Below are positions 1-9,033 of a DNA stretch of 64,000 nucleotides, piece by piece. How positions within the stretch are numbered: the stretch's first letter is position 1; every line of letters begins with the position of its first letter. The DNA is taken from assembly GCA_021827205.1 (NCBI GenBank), contig JAKAWV010000002.1, positions 158,423 to 222,422 of the forward strand, in the 5' to 3' direction. Source of the stretch: Pseudomonadota bacterium. Lineage in GTDB: Bacteria > Pseudomonadota > Gammaproteobacteria > Xanthomonadales > Rhodanobacteraceae. The position numbers were made by a program, and so were the translations under genes. The notes beneath the pieces are model-generated. The model was not told the DNA's origin and searched no databases. It worked only from the letters and a program-made list of their open reading frames with translations.

Positions 1-1
1 G

Positions 2-193
2 GCGCAGTGTCGCGAAATATCCGCGAATGAAGTCGACTGGCTGCGCGCGCTCGCGACCGGCACGCGCCTCGATCAGGCGCTGGATGCCGCGGCCGCGGAC
101 TTCGATGTCGCTGCGTGGCTGCAAGCCGCCGTGCAACACGGCTGGATCGACGGCGTGCGTGCGTGGCCAGAGGCCAGCGCCACATCCCGCTGA
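2..193 (+). CDS. C-terminal end of an HvfC/BufC-like protein (partial)
   Basis: An open frame enters from the left edge and stops at 191-193, giving about 63 residues. The segment LRALATGTRLDQALDAAAA followed by a phenylalanine-rich FDVAAWL helix and HGWIDG resembles the C-terminal domain of HvfC/BufC (DUF2063) proteins, which act with a DUF692 partner in maturing metal-binding peptides. The start and DUF2063 core are outside the window. Base composition and codon use look like a genuine gene. A DoxX-like membrane protein lies 1.4 kb away, and DoxX-like HvfX proteins also occur in such loci. The family call is tentative because only the tail is visible. Confidence 0.5.
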   Translation, partial: AQCREISANEVDWLRALATGTRLDQALDAAAADFDVAAWLQAAVQHGWIDGVRAWPEASATSR

Positions 194-535
194 TCCGCAG
201 CGTGGAGAGCGCCCCTGAACACCCCGGCATCCGCGGTCGCCACCGCACGTAATCTCGACGCCGTGCCTTGTGCCCGGCGCGTGCTGGAGCGCGTCCCCGA
301 ATGATTGCAGGCGTCGGGGCAGTGCGGGCGGTGCGTGCGCGTACTGGGATTGTTCGCCGTCAACGCTTGCGGGCGCTGCTGTTCTAGCTGCATGCGCTGC
401 AGCCGCCAGCGATCATGTTCCCCTTCTCCGAGGCATGCCCCCGCCGATGGTGGCGCTGTGGGGGCCGGGACGCTGGTCGGTGGATTCGTGGCGGGCGCGT
501 CGGCGACGCGCGGCGTGACGCAGATCGAACTGCGT
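194..535. other. No gene recognised
   Basis: This GC-rich spacer lies between the end of the partial gene and the stop of a minus-strand membrane protein. The open frames that cross it have no recognisable product and overlap one another on both strands. I see no clear hairpin with a T-tract and no promoter. Confidence 0.5.
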
Positions 536-841
536 TTACTCGGGCGGGTGCTGGCCCAGACGCAGCAGGGTGATCACGGCCTCGAGGCGGCGACGCAGCG
601 TGAACACTTCGAAGAACGCTACGAGACCCAAGGCATAGCCCACACCGGCGGTGATTCCTACCCACCAGGTATCCTTCCGTGCAGCGGCGCCCACTCCGGC
701 GAACAGCAATATGTTCATGGCCGCACCAATCCACCAAGTCCACCGATTGATCTGGGTGCGATCGAGCGTTCGAAGCGCCTTGGCGCGCGCTTCCACGTCC
801 TTGGCGATGCGGCGTCCGTCGATTTCTTCAACGATGCTCAT
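536..841 (-). CDS. Small two-TM membrane protein, hypothetical
   Basis: This 101-residue protein has a charged amphipathic N-terminus (about residues 1-33), two hydrophobic stretches (about 34-54 and 60-82) and a short basic/amphipathic tail (RRRLEAVITLLRLG). The layout resembles small two-TM (2TM-domain) inner-membrane proteins of unknown function. The start is the only ATG giving the full charged N-terminus. It is followed on the same strand side by an HNH nuclease gene with no obvious functional link. I do not recognise a specific family, so no role is assigned. Confidence 0.6.
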   Translation of the reverse strand: MSIVEEIDGRRIAKDVEARAKALRTLDRTQINRWTWWIGAAMNILLFAGVGAAARKDTWWVGITAGVGYALGLVAFFEVFTLRRRLEAVITLLRLGQHPPE

Positions 842-882
842 GATGTTGCTCCCTGCATGATCATCAGATCACTGCCGCGCGC

Positions 883-1509
883 TCAACTCGCCCTGCGTTT
901 CTTGGGCAGATGCCCGACCAGAAACTCCATCTGGTCGGCGAGGATGTTGCGGTTGCACAGGATCAGGTGCTCGACCCAACTGGGACGGTAGGGCACGGCG
1001 AGCAGCGGCATGGACGCCTGCTGCGGGGTGCGGTTGCCCTTGCGCAGATTGCAGGCGACGCAGGCAGTCACCACGTTTTCCCACGCGTCGCGGCCGCCGC
1101 GTGAGGTGGGAATGACGTGATCGCGGGTCAGCTCGCCGCGTCCGCCATGGCTGCCGCAGTACAGGCAAATGTGGCGGTCGCGCGCGAACAGCGCGGCGTT
1201 GGTCAGCGCTGGCGATGGATCGAGCGCGTGGCTGCGGCAGTGGCCGGTGCTGGCGATGATGGGGTGCAACTCGATGATGCTCTGCCGTCCCGAGGCGCGG
1301 TTGTGGCCGCCGTGCACAGTGAGGCACGGCGTGCCCAGCGTCCACGCCACGGCGTCGCGCACGTACAGGCATACCGCATCCTGCCAACTGATCCAGTCGA
1401 GGATGCGCCCGCCGGCGTCCAGCGCCAGCACGCGCGTACCCGCCGAGGGGCTTGGAAAACCGCCCGCAACATCCGGAACATCGGCGCGCAGGTCGATGAC
1501 CTCGTGCAT
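883..1509 (-). CDS. HNH endonuclease family protein
   Basis: The protein is about 208 residues. The N-terminal part contains WISWQDAVCLYVRDAVAW, typical of a widespread class of bacterial HNH proteins. The C-terminal half carries the HNH zinc/metal fold: CLYCG, then TRDHVIPTSRGG, then ENVVTACVACNLRKGNRTP. The conserved Asp-His, Asn and Cys pairs are all present, so the nuclease core looks intact. I chose the ATG at 1507-1509 because a GGAGG lies five bases upstream; a frame opening at 1554 has no such site. The natural substrate is unknown. Such genes occur singly in many proteobacterial chromosomes, so a defence role is not implied. Confidence 0.85.
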   Translation of the reverse strand: MHEVIDLRADVPDVAGGFPSPSAGTRVLALDAGGRILDWISWQDAVCLYVRDAVAWTLGTPCLTVHGGHNRASGRQSIIELHPIIASTGHCRSHALDPSPALTNAALFARDRHICLYCGSHGGRGELTRDHVIPTSRGGRDAWENVVTACVACNLRKGNRTPQQASMPLLAVPYRPSWVEHLILCNRNILADQMEFLVGHLPKKRRAS

Positions 1510-1640
1510 GCCTTCCTCCGTTACTTGGACAACACCGGCGACGTGCAGGCGCACGCCGCATCCGCGGCAGGATAAGCCAAGCGCGTGGCAAACGGGTAAT
1601 GAGCTCAGGAGAGGCTATTGCAGGCGTAAAGCAGTGCGCG

Positions 1641-2597
1641 TCAGCGCGCGCTGGCCAGGCGGCGCTCGGCGCGCGCGGCGATCAGCAGCAGAAACACGAT
1701 GGCATAGATGCTGGCCGTGCCCAGCACATCGCCCTTGTTGCCGGTGAAACCGGCGCCGTACGGCCCGCCCATGCCTTCGGCCGTGCTCCACAGCACCAGG
1801 CTGTACAGAACGCCCAGCGGCATCGCCAGATCGATCAGCACACCCGTGATCAGCGACAGCGCCAGCGCGCTTTCCGCCAGCGCGGCGAAGATGGCGAAGT
1901 TCTCCGTGCCGACGCGCTGGATGATGTGCAGCACGAAGCCGATGTACGCCGCCACCCAGTGCGGCTGCCCGGCCATCGATTGCGCCAGAAAACTGCCCGC
2001 GCCATGCAGGAACGCCGGCTGCCATTTCCAGTACGCGTCGAAGGCCCACAGCAGCCCGAACAGCACGCGCGCCAGGGTGAACTTCCAGCGCGCCGGCACC
2101 GTCACCGGACCATTCCGGAACGCCGCCAGCGGCCGCCAGCCGTGCGTCAGCAGCACCAGTGCAAAGCCCAGTGCATAGACGATGGCCGTGCCCGGATCAG
2201 TAGCACCCGTGGTGTACGGCCCGCCCAGCCCGCCCACCGTGCTCCACAGCCACAGGTTGTAGAACAAGCCGACCCAGGCGAGGCGATGCAACTGCCAGCC
2301 GCTGAGCAGGGAGAACGCCAGCAGCGCCTCCAACGCCACCATCATGCTGACCACGATGCCGACGCCAAGATTGGTCACCAGCGCGGCCATGGCGTGCCCG
2401 TAAGCCATCAGCCAAACCGGCTGCCCCGGCGCCCAATCGGCCGCGATCATGGCCACGAAGTGCTCGCGATAAGCCGGATCCAGATGCAGCAGCAGATTGA
2501 CCAGGCACACCGCGCCGAACAGCAGCCGCGCCAGCCCCAGCGCCCATTCGATGCGAGTGCGATTGTCCAGCAGGTACGGCAGATTGAGGGTGCGCAT
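1641..2597 (-). CDS. DoxX-like integral membrane protein
   Basis: This 318-residue inner-membrane protein has about eight hydrophobic segments arranged as two similar halves. Each half ends in a LWST-x-GGLGGPY or LWSTAEGMGGPYGAGF motif typical of DoxX/DoxD-like quinone-interacting proteins. The substrate is not evident. Proteins of this class occur as HvfX-like partners of HvfC/BufC proteins, and an HvfC-like end lies at the left edge of the window, but intervening genes weaken that link. The ATG at 2595-2597 gives a natural N-terminus before the first TM segment. A respiratory or redox role is family inference. Confidence 0.7.
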   Translation of the reverse strand: MRTLNLPYLLDNRTRIEWALGLARLLFGAVCLVNLLLHLDPAYREHFVAMIAADWAPGQPVWLMAYGHAMAALVTNLGVGIVVSMMVALEALLAFSLLSGWQLHRLAWVGLFYNLWLWSTVGGLGGPYTTGATDPGTAIVYALGFALVLLTHGWRPLAAFRNGPVTVPARWKFTLARVLFGLLWAFDAYWKWQPAFLHGAGSFLAQSMAGQPHWVAAYIGFVLHIIQRVGTENFAIFAALAESALALSLITGVLIDLAMPLGVLYSLVLWSTAEGMGGPYGAGFTGNKGDVLGTASIYAIVFLLLIAARAERRLASAR

Positions 2598-2975
2598 CAG
2601 TGATCAGACCCCCGCGTGGGGCCGGCGTTCAATTACCGATTGGTGAGAATTGCGCCAGCGGATCTCACACTGTCCGTCAGACTCACGGTATCTGCATGCA
2701 CCTGAAGCGGGTTCCGCTTGCGACCACCCCATGTGCATTGGTTACCTGAATCGCATATCCGCATGGCGCGCGGTGTGCCGACGCCCGCCTCTCAATGCGC
2801 GCAGAATGGGGGCACGAAGAACCGCTCTGACGCCATTTACCCATGCGCAGCGGTGGCTACAGTCAAGATGCCGCTGTCGCGCCACCCAGGATGAAAGCGC
2901 TCGTGCGCCGCGCAAGCAACGGCTTGCCCCCGCGGACTCCTGAACATGCTACCTGCAAGCTGATGGAGAACTCCG
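2598..2975. other. Intergenic, no gene recognised
   Basis: This spacer separates the divergent DoxX-like gene from the slipin gene. A weak open frame crosses it but has no recognisable product and no ribosome binding site. It presumably holds the promoters of both neighbours. I could not identify convincing -35/-10 pairs. A GGAG eight bases before the slipin ATG is the only clear signal. Confidence 0.45.
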
Positions 2976-3794
2976 ATGTCCAACTCATTTTTTTATCCCG
3001 ATATCTATCTGGTGCTGTTTGTACTTGCGCTGTTTTTGCTCATGTCGTTGAAAATCATCTTCGAGTATCAACGCGCCGTGGTCTTCCGGCTTGGACGTTT
3101 TCAGAGGGTCAAGGGGCCGGGACTGATCATCGTGGTGCCCATCCTGCAGCGAATGAAGCGGCTGGACTTGCGTACCCTCGTGCACGAGGTCACGCCGCAG
3201 GACGTGATCTCGCGCGACAACGTTTCGGTCAAGGTCGATGCGGTCATTTACTTCCGTATCGTCGATCCGGAGAAAGCCTTCATCCAGGTTGCGGACTTCT
3301 TCGAAGCCACCAGCAAGCTCGCGCAAACCACCCTGCGCGCGGTGCTGGGCAAGCATGACCTCGATGAAATGCTCTCCGAACGGCCCAAGATCAACGCCGA
3401 CATCCAGACCATCATCGACTCCCAAACCGAGGCCTGGGGAATCAAGGTCAGCGTCGTCGAGATCCGCAATATCGAGCTCACGGAAGAAATGATCCGGGCC
3501 ATCGCCAAACAGGCCATCGCCGAGCGCGACCGCCGCTCCAAGGTCATCCATGCGGACGCGGAATTCCAGGCCGCGCAGACCCTGGTCAATGCCGCCACCA
3601 TCCTTGCTTCCGCGCCCGGCGGCATGCAATTGCGCTACCTGCAAACCTTGTCCGAGATCGCCACGGAAAATAATTCCACGGTGATCTTCCCCATGCCCAT
3701 CGACATCATCAAGCCGATCCTGCAGATCATGGAGAAAGTGGCGAAAGCGGGATCGACTGCCCCCGTGGCGGCGGGCGACCCCATCCGCACATAG
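2976..3794 (+). CDS. Slipin family SPFH/band-7 protein
   Basis: This 272-residue protein has one N-terminal membrane segment (about residues 8-30) followed by FEYQRAVVFRLGRF, the start of the SPFH/band-7 domain. The domain continues through VKVDAVIYFRIVDPEKA and TLRAVLGKHDLDEMLSER. A helical region with AIAERDRRSKVIHADAEFQAA follows, which oligomerises in this family. Slipins form membrane-bound rings and are often encoded beside NfeD proteases, but none is present here, so this is a stand-alone copy. A GGAG precedes the ATG. Length and motifs match the family. Confidence 0.92.
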   Translation: MSNSFFYPDIYLVLFVLALFLLMSLKIIFEYQRAVVFRLGRFQRVKGPGLIIVVPILQRMKRLDLRTLVHEVTPQDVISRDNVSVKVDAVIYFRIVDPEKAFIQVADFFEATSKLAQTTLRAVLGKHDLDEMLSERPKINADIQTIIDSQTEAWGIKVSVVEIRNIELTEEMIRAIAKQAIAERDRRSKVIHADAEFQAAQTLVNAATILASAPGGMQLRYLQTLSEIATENNSTVIFPMPIDIIKPILQIMEKVAKAGSTAPVAAGDPIRT

Positions 3795-3802
3795 GCACAC
3801 CT

Positions 3803-4285
3803 TCACCGCAGCGGCCGCACCAGCTTCAGCAGATCGGTCTGGAAGCCGGCGCGCTCGTACAGCGCGCGGGCGCGGGTGTTGCCGGGAAACACGTTCAGGG
3901 TCAGCGCGTCGGCGCCATGCTCGCGCGCCCAGTCGGTGGCGTAGTCCAGCAGCGCCCGGCCGATTCCTTGGCCTTCACGCGTGACCGGCACGGCGAGGTC
4001 GGAGATGTGCACGGTCGGTTTGCCGCTGAGCAGGTCGCTGCTTTTTTGCAGATGCAGCAGCGCGGCGGGCTCGCCGTCGTCGTCTTCGGCGATGAACATG
4101 TAACTGCCGGGCGGCTCGTCCAGCAAATGCCGACGCAGATCGCCCCGCAGATGCGCCAAGGCTTCCTTGCGTTTGCGCCAGGTCGGCAGGTCAAAGGCCA
4201 GCAGGCGCTCGGCCAGACTCAGGATGAAAGCTTCGTCGCCGGCTTCGGCGAGGCGGAAGTGCAGCTCCGGGGTGGTGTCGCTCAT
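3803..4285 (-). CDS. GNAT family N-acetyltransferase
   Basis: The protein is about 160 residues. VHISDLAVPVTREGQGIGRALLDYATDWA carries the acetyl-CoA binding R-x-x-G-x-G/A signature, and the end, LNVFPGNTRARALYERAGF, is the classic motif B of GNAT enzymes. The start was placed at the ATG of MSDTTPELHFRL; the frame stays open upstream but that part is basic low-complexity sequence. The substrate cannot be predicted. The gene converges on the slipin gene with an eight-base gap. Confidence 0.85.
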   Translation of the reverse strand: MSDTTPELHFRLAEAGDEAFILSLAERLLAFDLPTWRKRKEALAHLRGDLRRHLLDEPPGSYMFIAEDDDGEPAALLHLQKSSDLLSGKPTVHISDLAVPVTREGQGIGRALLDYATDWAREHGADALTLNVFPGNTRARALYERAGFQTDLLKLVRPLR

Positions 4286-4394
4286 GCGCGGTGTGGTCGT
4301 GACGGCGGCGGTGTGTCGTGGGAGCCAATTTAGCCTGAACGCAAGGCTGTGGAAAAGGGCCGGGCGCCTGTGGCGTCGCGCCGTGGTTTTCACG

Positions 4395-4429
4395 CACTGC
4401 GGAAACGCCGTGCATGCGTTTCCGCAGTG
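4395..4429 (-). terminator. Perfect 13-bp hairpin after the acyl-CoA dehydrogenase gene
   Basis: The arms CACTGCGGAAACG (4395-4407) and CGTTTCCGCAGTG (4417-4429) are exact inverted repeats around a nine-base loop. They lie 16 bases past the stop of the minus-strand acyl-CoA dehydrogenase. There is no run of T on the exit side, so intrinsic termination is plausible but not certain. It could instead be a transcript-stabilising hairpin. Confidence 0.5.
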
Positions 4430-4445
4430 GTGTCTGTTCTGTGGC

Positions 4446-6236
4446 TCAGCCGAAGAGCTCTTCCGGCAGATCCATCAGGCTGGCGGCGCCGGCGCGCAGG
4501 CTCGTGGCGTGCGCCTCGGTGCGCGGCAGGATGCGCTGGAAGTAAAACCGCGCGGTGGCGCGCTTGGCCCGCTTGAACTCTGCGCTGCGCGCGCCGGCAT
4601 CGGCGGCGGCTACGCTGCGCGCCCAGAAGTAGGCGAGGGTGATGTAGCCGCTGTAGAACAAATAATCGACCGCGGCCGCGCCGATTTCATCGGGATTGCC
4701 GGCGGCGGCCACGCCCACGCGCTGGGTGATCTCGCCCCATTGCTGCGCCAGCTTGCCTAGCGGGGCGACGAACTCGGCGAGCGGCGCGTTGCCGGCATGC
4801 TGCTGGCAAAACGCGCCGATGCGCTCCAGGAACAGCTTGAGTCCCGCGCCTTGCAGTTGAAACACCTTGCGCCCGAGCAGATCCAGCGCCTGAATCTGCG
4901 TGGTGCCCTCGTAAATGGTGGTGATGCGCGCGTCACGCGCGAATTGCTCCATGCCCCATTCGGCGATATAGCCGTGGCCGCCAAGAATCTGCAGGGCGTC
5001 GTAAGTGCACTGGTTGGACAGCTCGGTGAGCAGGCCCTTGCAGATCGGAATCAGGAACGACAGCTCCTGCTCGGCGCGCTCGCGCTGCGCGGCATCGGTG
5101 CTGCGCAGTTCGATATCGCCCAGCAGCGCGGCGTGCAGCACCAGCACGCGCCCGGCTTCGGCGACGGCTTTCTGCGTGAGCAGCATGCGTCGCACATCCG
5201 CGTGCACGATGATCGGGTCGGCCGGCCTGGCGGGGAACTTGGCGCCGCTGAGCGCGCGCATCTGTAGGCGTTCGCGCGCGTAGGCGAGGCTGTTCTGGTA
5301 AGCGCGCTCGATCAGCCCCAGGCCTTGAATGCCGACCGCGAGACGCGCCGCATTCATCATGGTGAACATGGCGGTCAGGCCCTTGTGCGGCTGGCCGACC
5401 AGATAGCCCTCGGCACCGTCGAAGTTCATCACGCAGGTCGCCGAACCCTTGATACCCATCTTGTGCTCGATCGAGCCGCAGGCGACGCCGTTGCGCGCGC
5501 CGACGCTGCCATCGCGCGCCACCTTGAATTTGGGCACCACGAACATGGAGATGCCCTTGGTGCCGGCGGGGGCGTCGGGCAGGCGCGCCAGCACCAGATG
5601 CACGATGTTCTCGCTCAGATCCTGCTCGCCGCCGGTGATGAAGATCTTGGTGCCACTGATCTTGTAGCTGCCGTCGCTGCCCGGCTCGGCGCGCGTCTTC
5701 AGCAGGCCCAGATCGGTGCCGCAATGCGGCTCGGTCAGGCACATGGTGCCAGTCCAGCGCCCGGCGACGATGGGCTTGAGAAACACCTCGCGCTGCCATT
5801 CCTCGCCATGTTGCAGCAGTGCCTCGGTGGCGCCAGTCGAGAGCAGCGGATAGTTGCTCCATGACAGGTTGGCCGAGTCCAGCATCTCCTTGACCAGCGC
5901 GCCGATAGTCTCGGGCAAATCCTGGCCGCCGTAGGCCTCGGGCGCGGTCAGCCCGGCCCAGCCACCAGCCACGAACTGCGCGTTGGCGTCCTTGAATCCA
6001 GTCGGCGTGGTCACGCCGGCGCTGGCCTTGTCGTAGTGGCAGCCCTCGGCGTCGCCGCTCTGGTTGAGCGGGGCCAGCACCTGCTCGCTGAAGCGCGCGG
6101 CTTCATCGAGTACGGCGTCAATGAGTTCGCGGTTGAGCGCCGCGCCGCGCGGCAGCGCCTTGAGCACCCGTTCGGCATCGAGCACGTCGTAAAGGGCAAA
6201 ACGCATGTCTTCCAGCGGCGCGGCGTACTTGGTCAT
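4446..6236 (-). CDS. Acyl-CoA dehydrogenase (DmdC/long-chain type)
   Basis: This 596-residue flavoenzyme oxidises acyl-CoA to enoyl-CoA in beta-oxidation or related pathways. Visible motifs are MCLTEPHCGTDLGLLKTRA for FAD/substrate binding, KISGTKIFITGGEQD, HKMGIKGSATCVMNFDGA, ALQILGGHGYIAEWGMEQF, and RITTIYEGTTQIQALDLLGRK with the catalytic glutamate in YEGTTQ. The long form with an extra C-terminal domain matches the 3-methylmercaptopropionyl-CoA dehydrogenase-like class, though the real substrate is unknown. The start is the ATG of MTKYAAPLEDM; the open frame extends to 6737 but that part is out-of-frame overlap with the upstream lipoprotein gene. It follows that gene by 29 bases and is probably co-transcribed. 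Confidence 0.93.
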   Translation of the reverse strand: MTKYAAPLEDMRFALYDVLDAERVLKALPRGAALNRELIDAVLDEAARFSEQVLAPLNQSGDAEGCHYDKASAGVTTPTGFKDANAQFVAGGWAGLTAPEAYGGQDLPETIGALVKEMLDSANLSWSNYPLLSTGATEALLQHGEEWQREVFLKPIVAGRWTGTMCLTEPHCGTDLGLLKTRAEPGSDGSYKISGTKIFITGGEQDLSENIVHLVLARLPDAPAGTKGISMFVVPKFKVARDGSVGARNGVACGSIEHKMGIKGSATCVMNFDGAEGYLVGQPHKGLTAMFTMMNAARLAVGIQGLGLIERAYQNSLAYARERLQMRALSGAKFPARPADPIIVHADVRRMLLTQKAVAEAGRVLVLHAALLGDIELRSTDAAQRERAEQELSFLIPICKGLLTELSNQCTYDALQILGGHGYIAEWGMEQFARDARITTIYEGTTQIQALDLLGRKVFQLQGAGLKLFLERIGAFCQQHAGNAPLAEFVAPLGKLAQQWGEITQRVGVAAAGNPDEIGAAAVDYLFYSGYITLAYFWARSVAAADAGARSAEFKRAKRATARFYFQRILPRTEAHATSLRAGAASLMDLPEELFG

Positions 6237-6265
6237 GGTCGATCTCGGGATGGGCGGGGATATGG

Positions 6266-6721
6266 TCAGCGCCAGGCGTCGGGCAGGCCGGGCACTGGCG
6301 ACAGGTAGCCCTGATGCGTCAGCGGATAGTCGCGTTGGTCTCCGGGCCTGGGTCCGGCGCGTACGCTGCCGTCGAGGTTGTAGGCGATGTTGCCGGCCTT
6401 GTCGGCCAGCAGCGCAGCGCGCGCGGCAACGTCGGGCTGCAGAGTGAGCACGGCGACGTCGGAGCCGGTCGCGGCGATGTCCATATCCAGCGTCGTGTCG
6501 ACCAAGCCGGCCGGGTGTCCGGCGATGCTCAGGCGCAGTTCCAGCCGGGTGAAGCGCATGCTGCGCAAGGCGTAGTTTTGCAAGCGCACGGTGACCCGCC
6601 AACGGCCATCGGCCTGCTGGCGGATCTCCTGCACGCTGGTCGCGGGTGGGAAGATCGGCCGGGTTGTGGTGCAGCCAGCGAGCAGCAGCACGGCGACAAG
6701 TGGGATGAGCGCACGCTTCAT
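6266..6721 (-). CDS. Lipoprotein, LEA14/WHy-like fold suspected
   Basis: This 151-residue protein has a lipoprotein signal, MKRALIPLVAVLLLAGC, with the lipobox cysteine at residue 17. The mature part has alternating hydrophobic strands (RVTVRLQNYALRSMRFTRL, then LDMDIAATGSDVAVLTLQP) reminiscent of LEA14/WHy-type beta domains. That family assignment is uncertain. It sits just upstream of the acyl-CoA dehydrogenase on the same strand. The frame is open far upstream, but the Met-Lys-Arg signal peptide fixes the start. It is probably exported and anchored in the outer membrane. Confidence 0.7.
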   Translation of the reverse strand: MKRALIPLVAVLLLAGCTTTRPIFPPATSVQEIRQQADGRWRVTVRLQNYALRSMRFTRLELRLSIAGHPAGLVDTTLDMDIAATGSDVAVLTLQPDVAARAALLADKAGNIAYNLDGSVRAGPRPGDQRDYPLTHQGYLSPVPGLPDAWR

Positions 6722-6887
6722 GACAAACCTCGAACAAGCGTTTGAATCATACTCCCGAGTATGGTGTGGCCCGCAAGCCGGCTGCGACGTTTGGCGGCAC
6801 CTGCCGCGGTCGTCAATGCCAGCCAAAAACATGGTGTGGTGACTGCCGGTGAGACCACCGCAGACTTGCCCGAGCGTCGGAAAGGAC

Positions 6888-6915
6888 TTTCTTTTGCGCC
6901 CGGAATGCTTACAAT
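6888..6915 (+). promoter_or_regulatory. Probable promoter of the rpsP operon
   Basis: A good -10 element, TACAAT (6910-6915), lies 64 bases before the rpsP start. It is preceded after 16 bases by a weak -35 (TTTCTT). The position suits the conserved rpsP-rimM-trmD-rplS operon, which needs a promoter in this gap because the neighbour on the left runs the other way. Confidence 0.45.
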
Positions 6916-6979
6916 ACACGGCTTTTCCACGCCGCAATCCCGGAGCGGGACTCGGTATCACTCGGGAGTTTTGTTCCTC

Positions 6980-7231
6980 ATGGTCAAGATTCGTCTGACG
7001 CGCGGCGGCGCCAAAGGTCGCCCGTTCTACCACGTGGTAGTCACCGATCAGCGCAACAAGCGCGATGGCCGCAGCCTGGAGCGCGTCGGGTTCTTCAATC
7101 CGATGGCCGCCGGCGGCGAACAGCGCCTGCAGCTTGACGTGGCCAAGGTGCAGGGCTGGGTGGCCAAGGGCGCGCAACTGTCCGACAAGGTGCGCGTGCT
7201 GGTCAAGGAAGCCTCGCGGCAAGCTGCTTGA
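6980..7231 (+). CDS. rpsP: 30S ribosomal protein S16
   Basis: This 83-residue S16 begins [20 protein letters not shown], the invariant N-terminus, and continues with [19 protein letters not shown]. It binds 16S rRNA and stabilises the small subunit. It is the first gene of the conserved rpsP-rimM-trmD-rplS operon. Its TGA overlaps the TTG start of rimM by three bases, which suggests translational coupling. Length is typical. Confidence 0.98.
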   Translation: MVKIRLTRGGAKGRPFYHVVVTDQRNKRDGRSLERVGFFNPMAAGGEQRLQLDVAKVQGWVAKGAQLSDKVRVLVKEASRQAA

Positions 7232-7740
7232 GCGAAACACGCTGGGTTGTGCTGGGCCGCATCGTCGGTCATCACGGGTTGCGCGGCGAGCTCAAGTTGT
7301 ATTCGTACACCGAGCCTCCCGAGCAGATATTCAGCTATCGCGCCTGGCGCCTGCGGGCCGCCGACGGGCGTGAAACCGAGTTGCAGCGCGTCAACGGCAA
7401 GCGTCACGGCAAGGCGCTGATCATCAGCCTGCCCGAAGTGCTGGATCGCGATGCGGCCGCGGTCTGGATGGATGCCGAGATCGGCGTGGCGCGTGATGCG
7501 CTGGCGCCGCTGCCGGAAGGCGAGTTTTACTGGGCCGATCTCGAAGGACTCGAGGTCATCACCCTCGAAGGCGTGTCGCTGGGGCGGGTCAGTCACCTGA
7601 TTTCGACCGGTGCCAACGATGTCATGGTGGTGCGGGATTCCGAGCGTGAGCGGCTGCTGCCGTTCGTGCCCGGACAGTGGGTGCAGCAAGTGGATGTGGC
7701 CGCCGGTCGCATCGTGGTGGACTGGGATCCGGCGTTCTGA
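7228..7740 (+). CDS. rimM: Ribosome maturation factor RimM
   Basis: The 170-residue protein starts [20 protein letters not shown], the RimM N-terminal domain, and ends with the PRC-barrel domain ([19 protein letters not shown], then [19 protein letters not shown]). It assists assembly of the 30S head around S19. The start codon is TTG, overlapping the end of rpsP; no ATG in this frame would keep the conserved N-terminus, so TTG is well supported. Trailing genes trmD and rplS complete the operon. Confidence 0.96.
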   Translation: MSETRWVVLGRIVGHHGLRGELKLYSYTEPPEQIFSYRAWRLRAADGRETELQRVNGKRHGKALIISLPEVLDRDAAAVWMDAEIGVARDALAPLPEGEFYWADLEGLEVITLEGVSLGRVSHLISTGANDVMVVRDSERERLLPFVPGQWVQQVDVAAGRIVVDWDPAF

Positions 7741-7756
7741 ATCGCGGGAGCGGGAC

Positions 7757-8506
7757 ATGCGCATCGATGTCGTGACGCTGTTTCCCGAGTTCGTGCAGCA
7801 GAGCGCGGCGCTGGGAGTGATCGGCAGGGCACAGACGCGCGGGCTGCTCGAGCTCGGCACCTGGAATCCGCGCGATTTCGCCAGCGATGCCTACCGCAGG
7901 GTGGACGAACGTCCCTTCGGCGGCGGGCCGGGCATGGTGATGCTGATCGAGCCTTTGCGCGCGGCGCTTGCCGCGGCGCAGGCCGCGGCGGCAACACCGG
8001 CGCCTGTGGTGTACCTGAGCCCGCAGGGTGCCAGGCTCACCCAGGCGCGCATCGAGCAGTTTGCGCAGATGCCGCGCCTGCTGCTGTTGTGCGGGCGTTA
8101 TGAAGGTGTGGACGAGCGCTTGCTCGAACACGCGGTCGATGAGGAAATCTCGCTTGGCGACTACGTGCTTTCGGGCGGCGAGCTGGGTGCCGCCGTCGTG
8201 CTGGATGCGGTTGGGCGCCTGCTGCCGGGGGCGCTCAACCATAGCGAGTCGGCGGCGCAGGATTCTTTCGCGGATGGTCTGCTGGACTGTCCGCACTACA
8301 CGCGGCCCGAGCGGGACGCGCTGGGTGATGTGCCGCAGGTGCTGCTTTCGGGCGACCACGCGGCCATCCGTCGCTGGCGCCTGAAACAGGCGCTGGGGCG
8401 CACCTGGCTGCGGCGCCCGGACCTGCTGGCGGAACGCGTGCTCGATGCCGAGCAACGCCAACTGCTGGACGAATTTCGCCGCGAGCGGCTGGCGGCGTTA
8501 GGCTAG
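7757..8506 (+). CDS. trmD: tRNA (guanine-37-N1)-methyltransferase
   Basis: This 249-residue SPOUT methyltransferase adds m1G37 to tRNAs and prevents frameshifting. It starts [20 protein letters not shown]. The knot region shows [20 protein letters not shown] and [18 protein letters not shown], the S-adenosylmethionine-binding trefoil. [10 protein letters not shown] is also a family hallmark. The open frame extends upstream into rimM, but the ATG at 7757 with GGGAG shortly before is the conserved start. Confidence 0.97.
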   Translation: MRIDVVTLFPEFVQQSAALGVIGRAQTRGLLELGTWNPRDFASDAYRRVDERPFGGGPGMVMLIEPLRAALAAAQAAAATPAPVVYLSPQGARLTQARIEQFAQMPRLLLLCGRYEGVDERLLEHAVDEEISLGDYVLSGGELGAAVVLDAVGRLLPGALNHSESAAQDSFADGLLDCPHYTRPERDALGDVPQVLLSGDHAAIRRWRLKQALGRTWLRRPDLLAERVLDAEQRQLLDEFRRERLAALG

Positions 8507-8552
8507 GCGTTCATTGTCGGGCGCATGTACTACGGAACCCAGGACCATTGTC

Positions 8553-8909
8553 ATGAACAAGATCGTTGAACAATTCGAAAAGGCCCAGATGACGCGCACC
8601 CTGCCCGAGTTCTCGCCGGGCGATACGGTGGTGGTCAACGTCAAGGTCAAGGAAGGCAACCGCGAGCGCGTGCAGGCCTTCGAGGGCATCGTCATCGCCA
8701 AGCGCAATCGCGGCCTGCATTCGGCCTTCACGGTGCGCAAGATCTCGCACGGCACCGGCGTCGAGCGTGTGTTTCAGGCGCACAGCACCGCGATCGATTC
8801 GGTGCAGGTCAAGCGCCGCGGCAAGGTGCGTGGCGCCAAGTTGTACTTCCTGCGCGAGCTGGAAGGCAAGGCCGCGCGCATCAAGGAAGACGTCGCCGCG
8901 CGCGACTGA
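8553..8909 (+). CDS. rplS: 50S ribosomal protein L19
   Basis: This 118-residue L19 has [39 protein letters not shown] and [16 protein letters not shown], all invariant family segments. It lies at the subunit interface. It is the last gene of the rpsP operon, 46 bases after trmD. Past the stop, a GCCCGC/GCGGGC hairpin near 8980-9000 could end transcription before the converging fimX gene, but no T-tract follows it. Confidence 0.98.
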   Translation: MNKIVEQFEKAQMTRTLPEFSPGDTVVVNVKVKEGNRERVQAFEGIVIAKRNRGLHSAFTVRKISHGTGVERVFQAHSTAIDSVQVKRRGKVRGAKLYFLRELEGKAARIKEDVAARD

Positions 8910-9033
8910 TTCCGGCCTGACTGGTTCCTGCCTGCGGGCTTCGGTCCGCTTGCGCTTGATGCCTGTTTTGCCACCAGCCCGCGCGCGCGTCGTGCGGGCT
9001 TGGTCGCGTCCGCGCTGCGCATCCGCGCGATGC

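Noticed and set aside
883..1509. HNH nuclease as part of a restriction or defence system
   Set aside because: It stands alone among housekeeping or unknown genes, with no methylase or other partner. This HNH class is common as single chromosomal genes.
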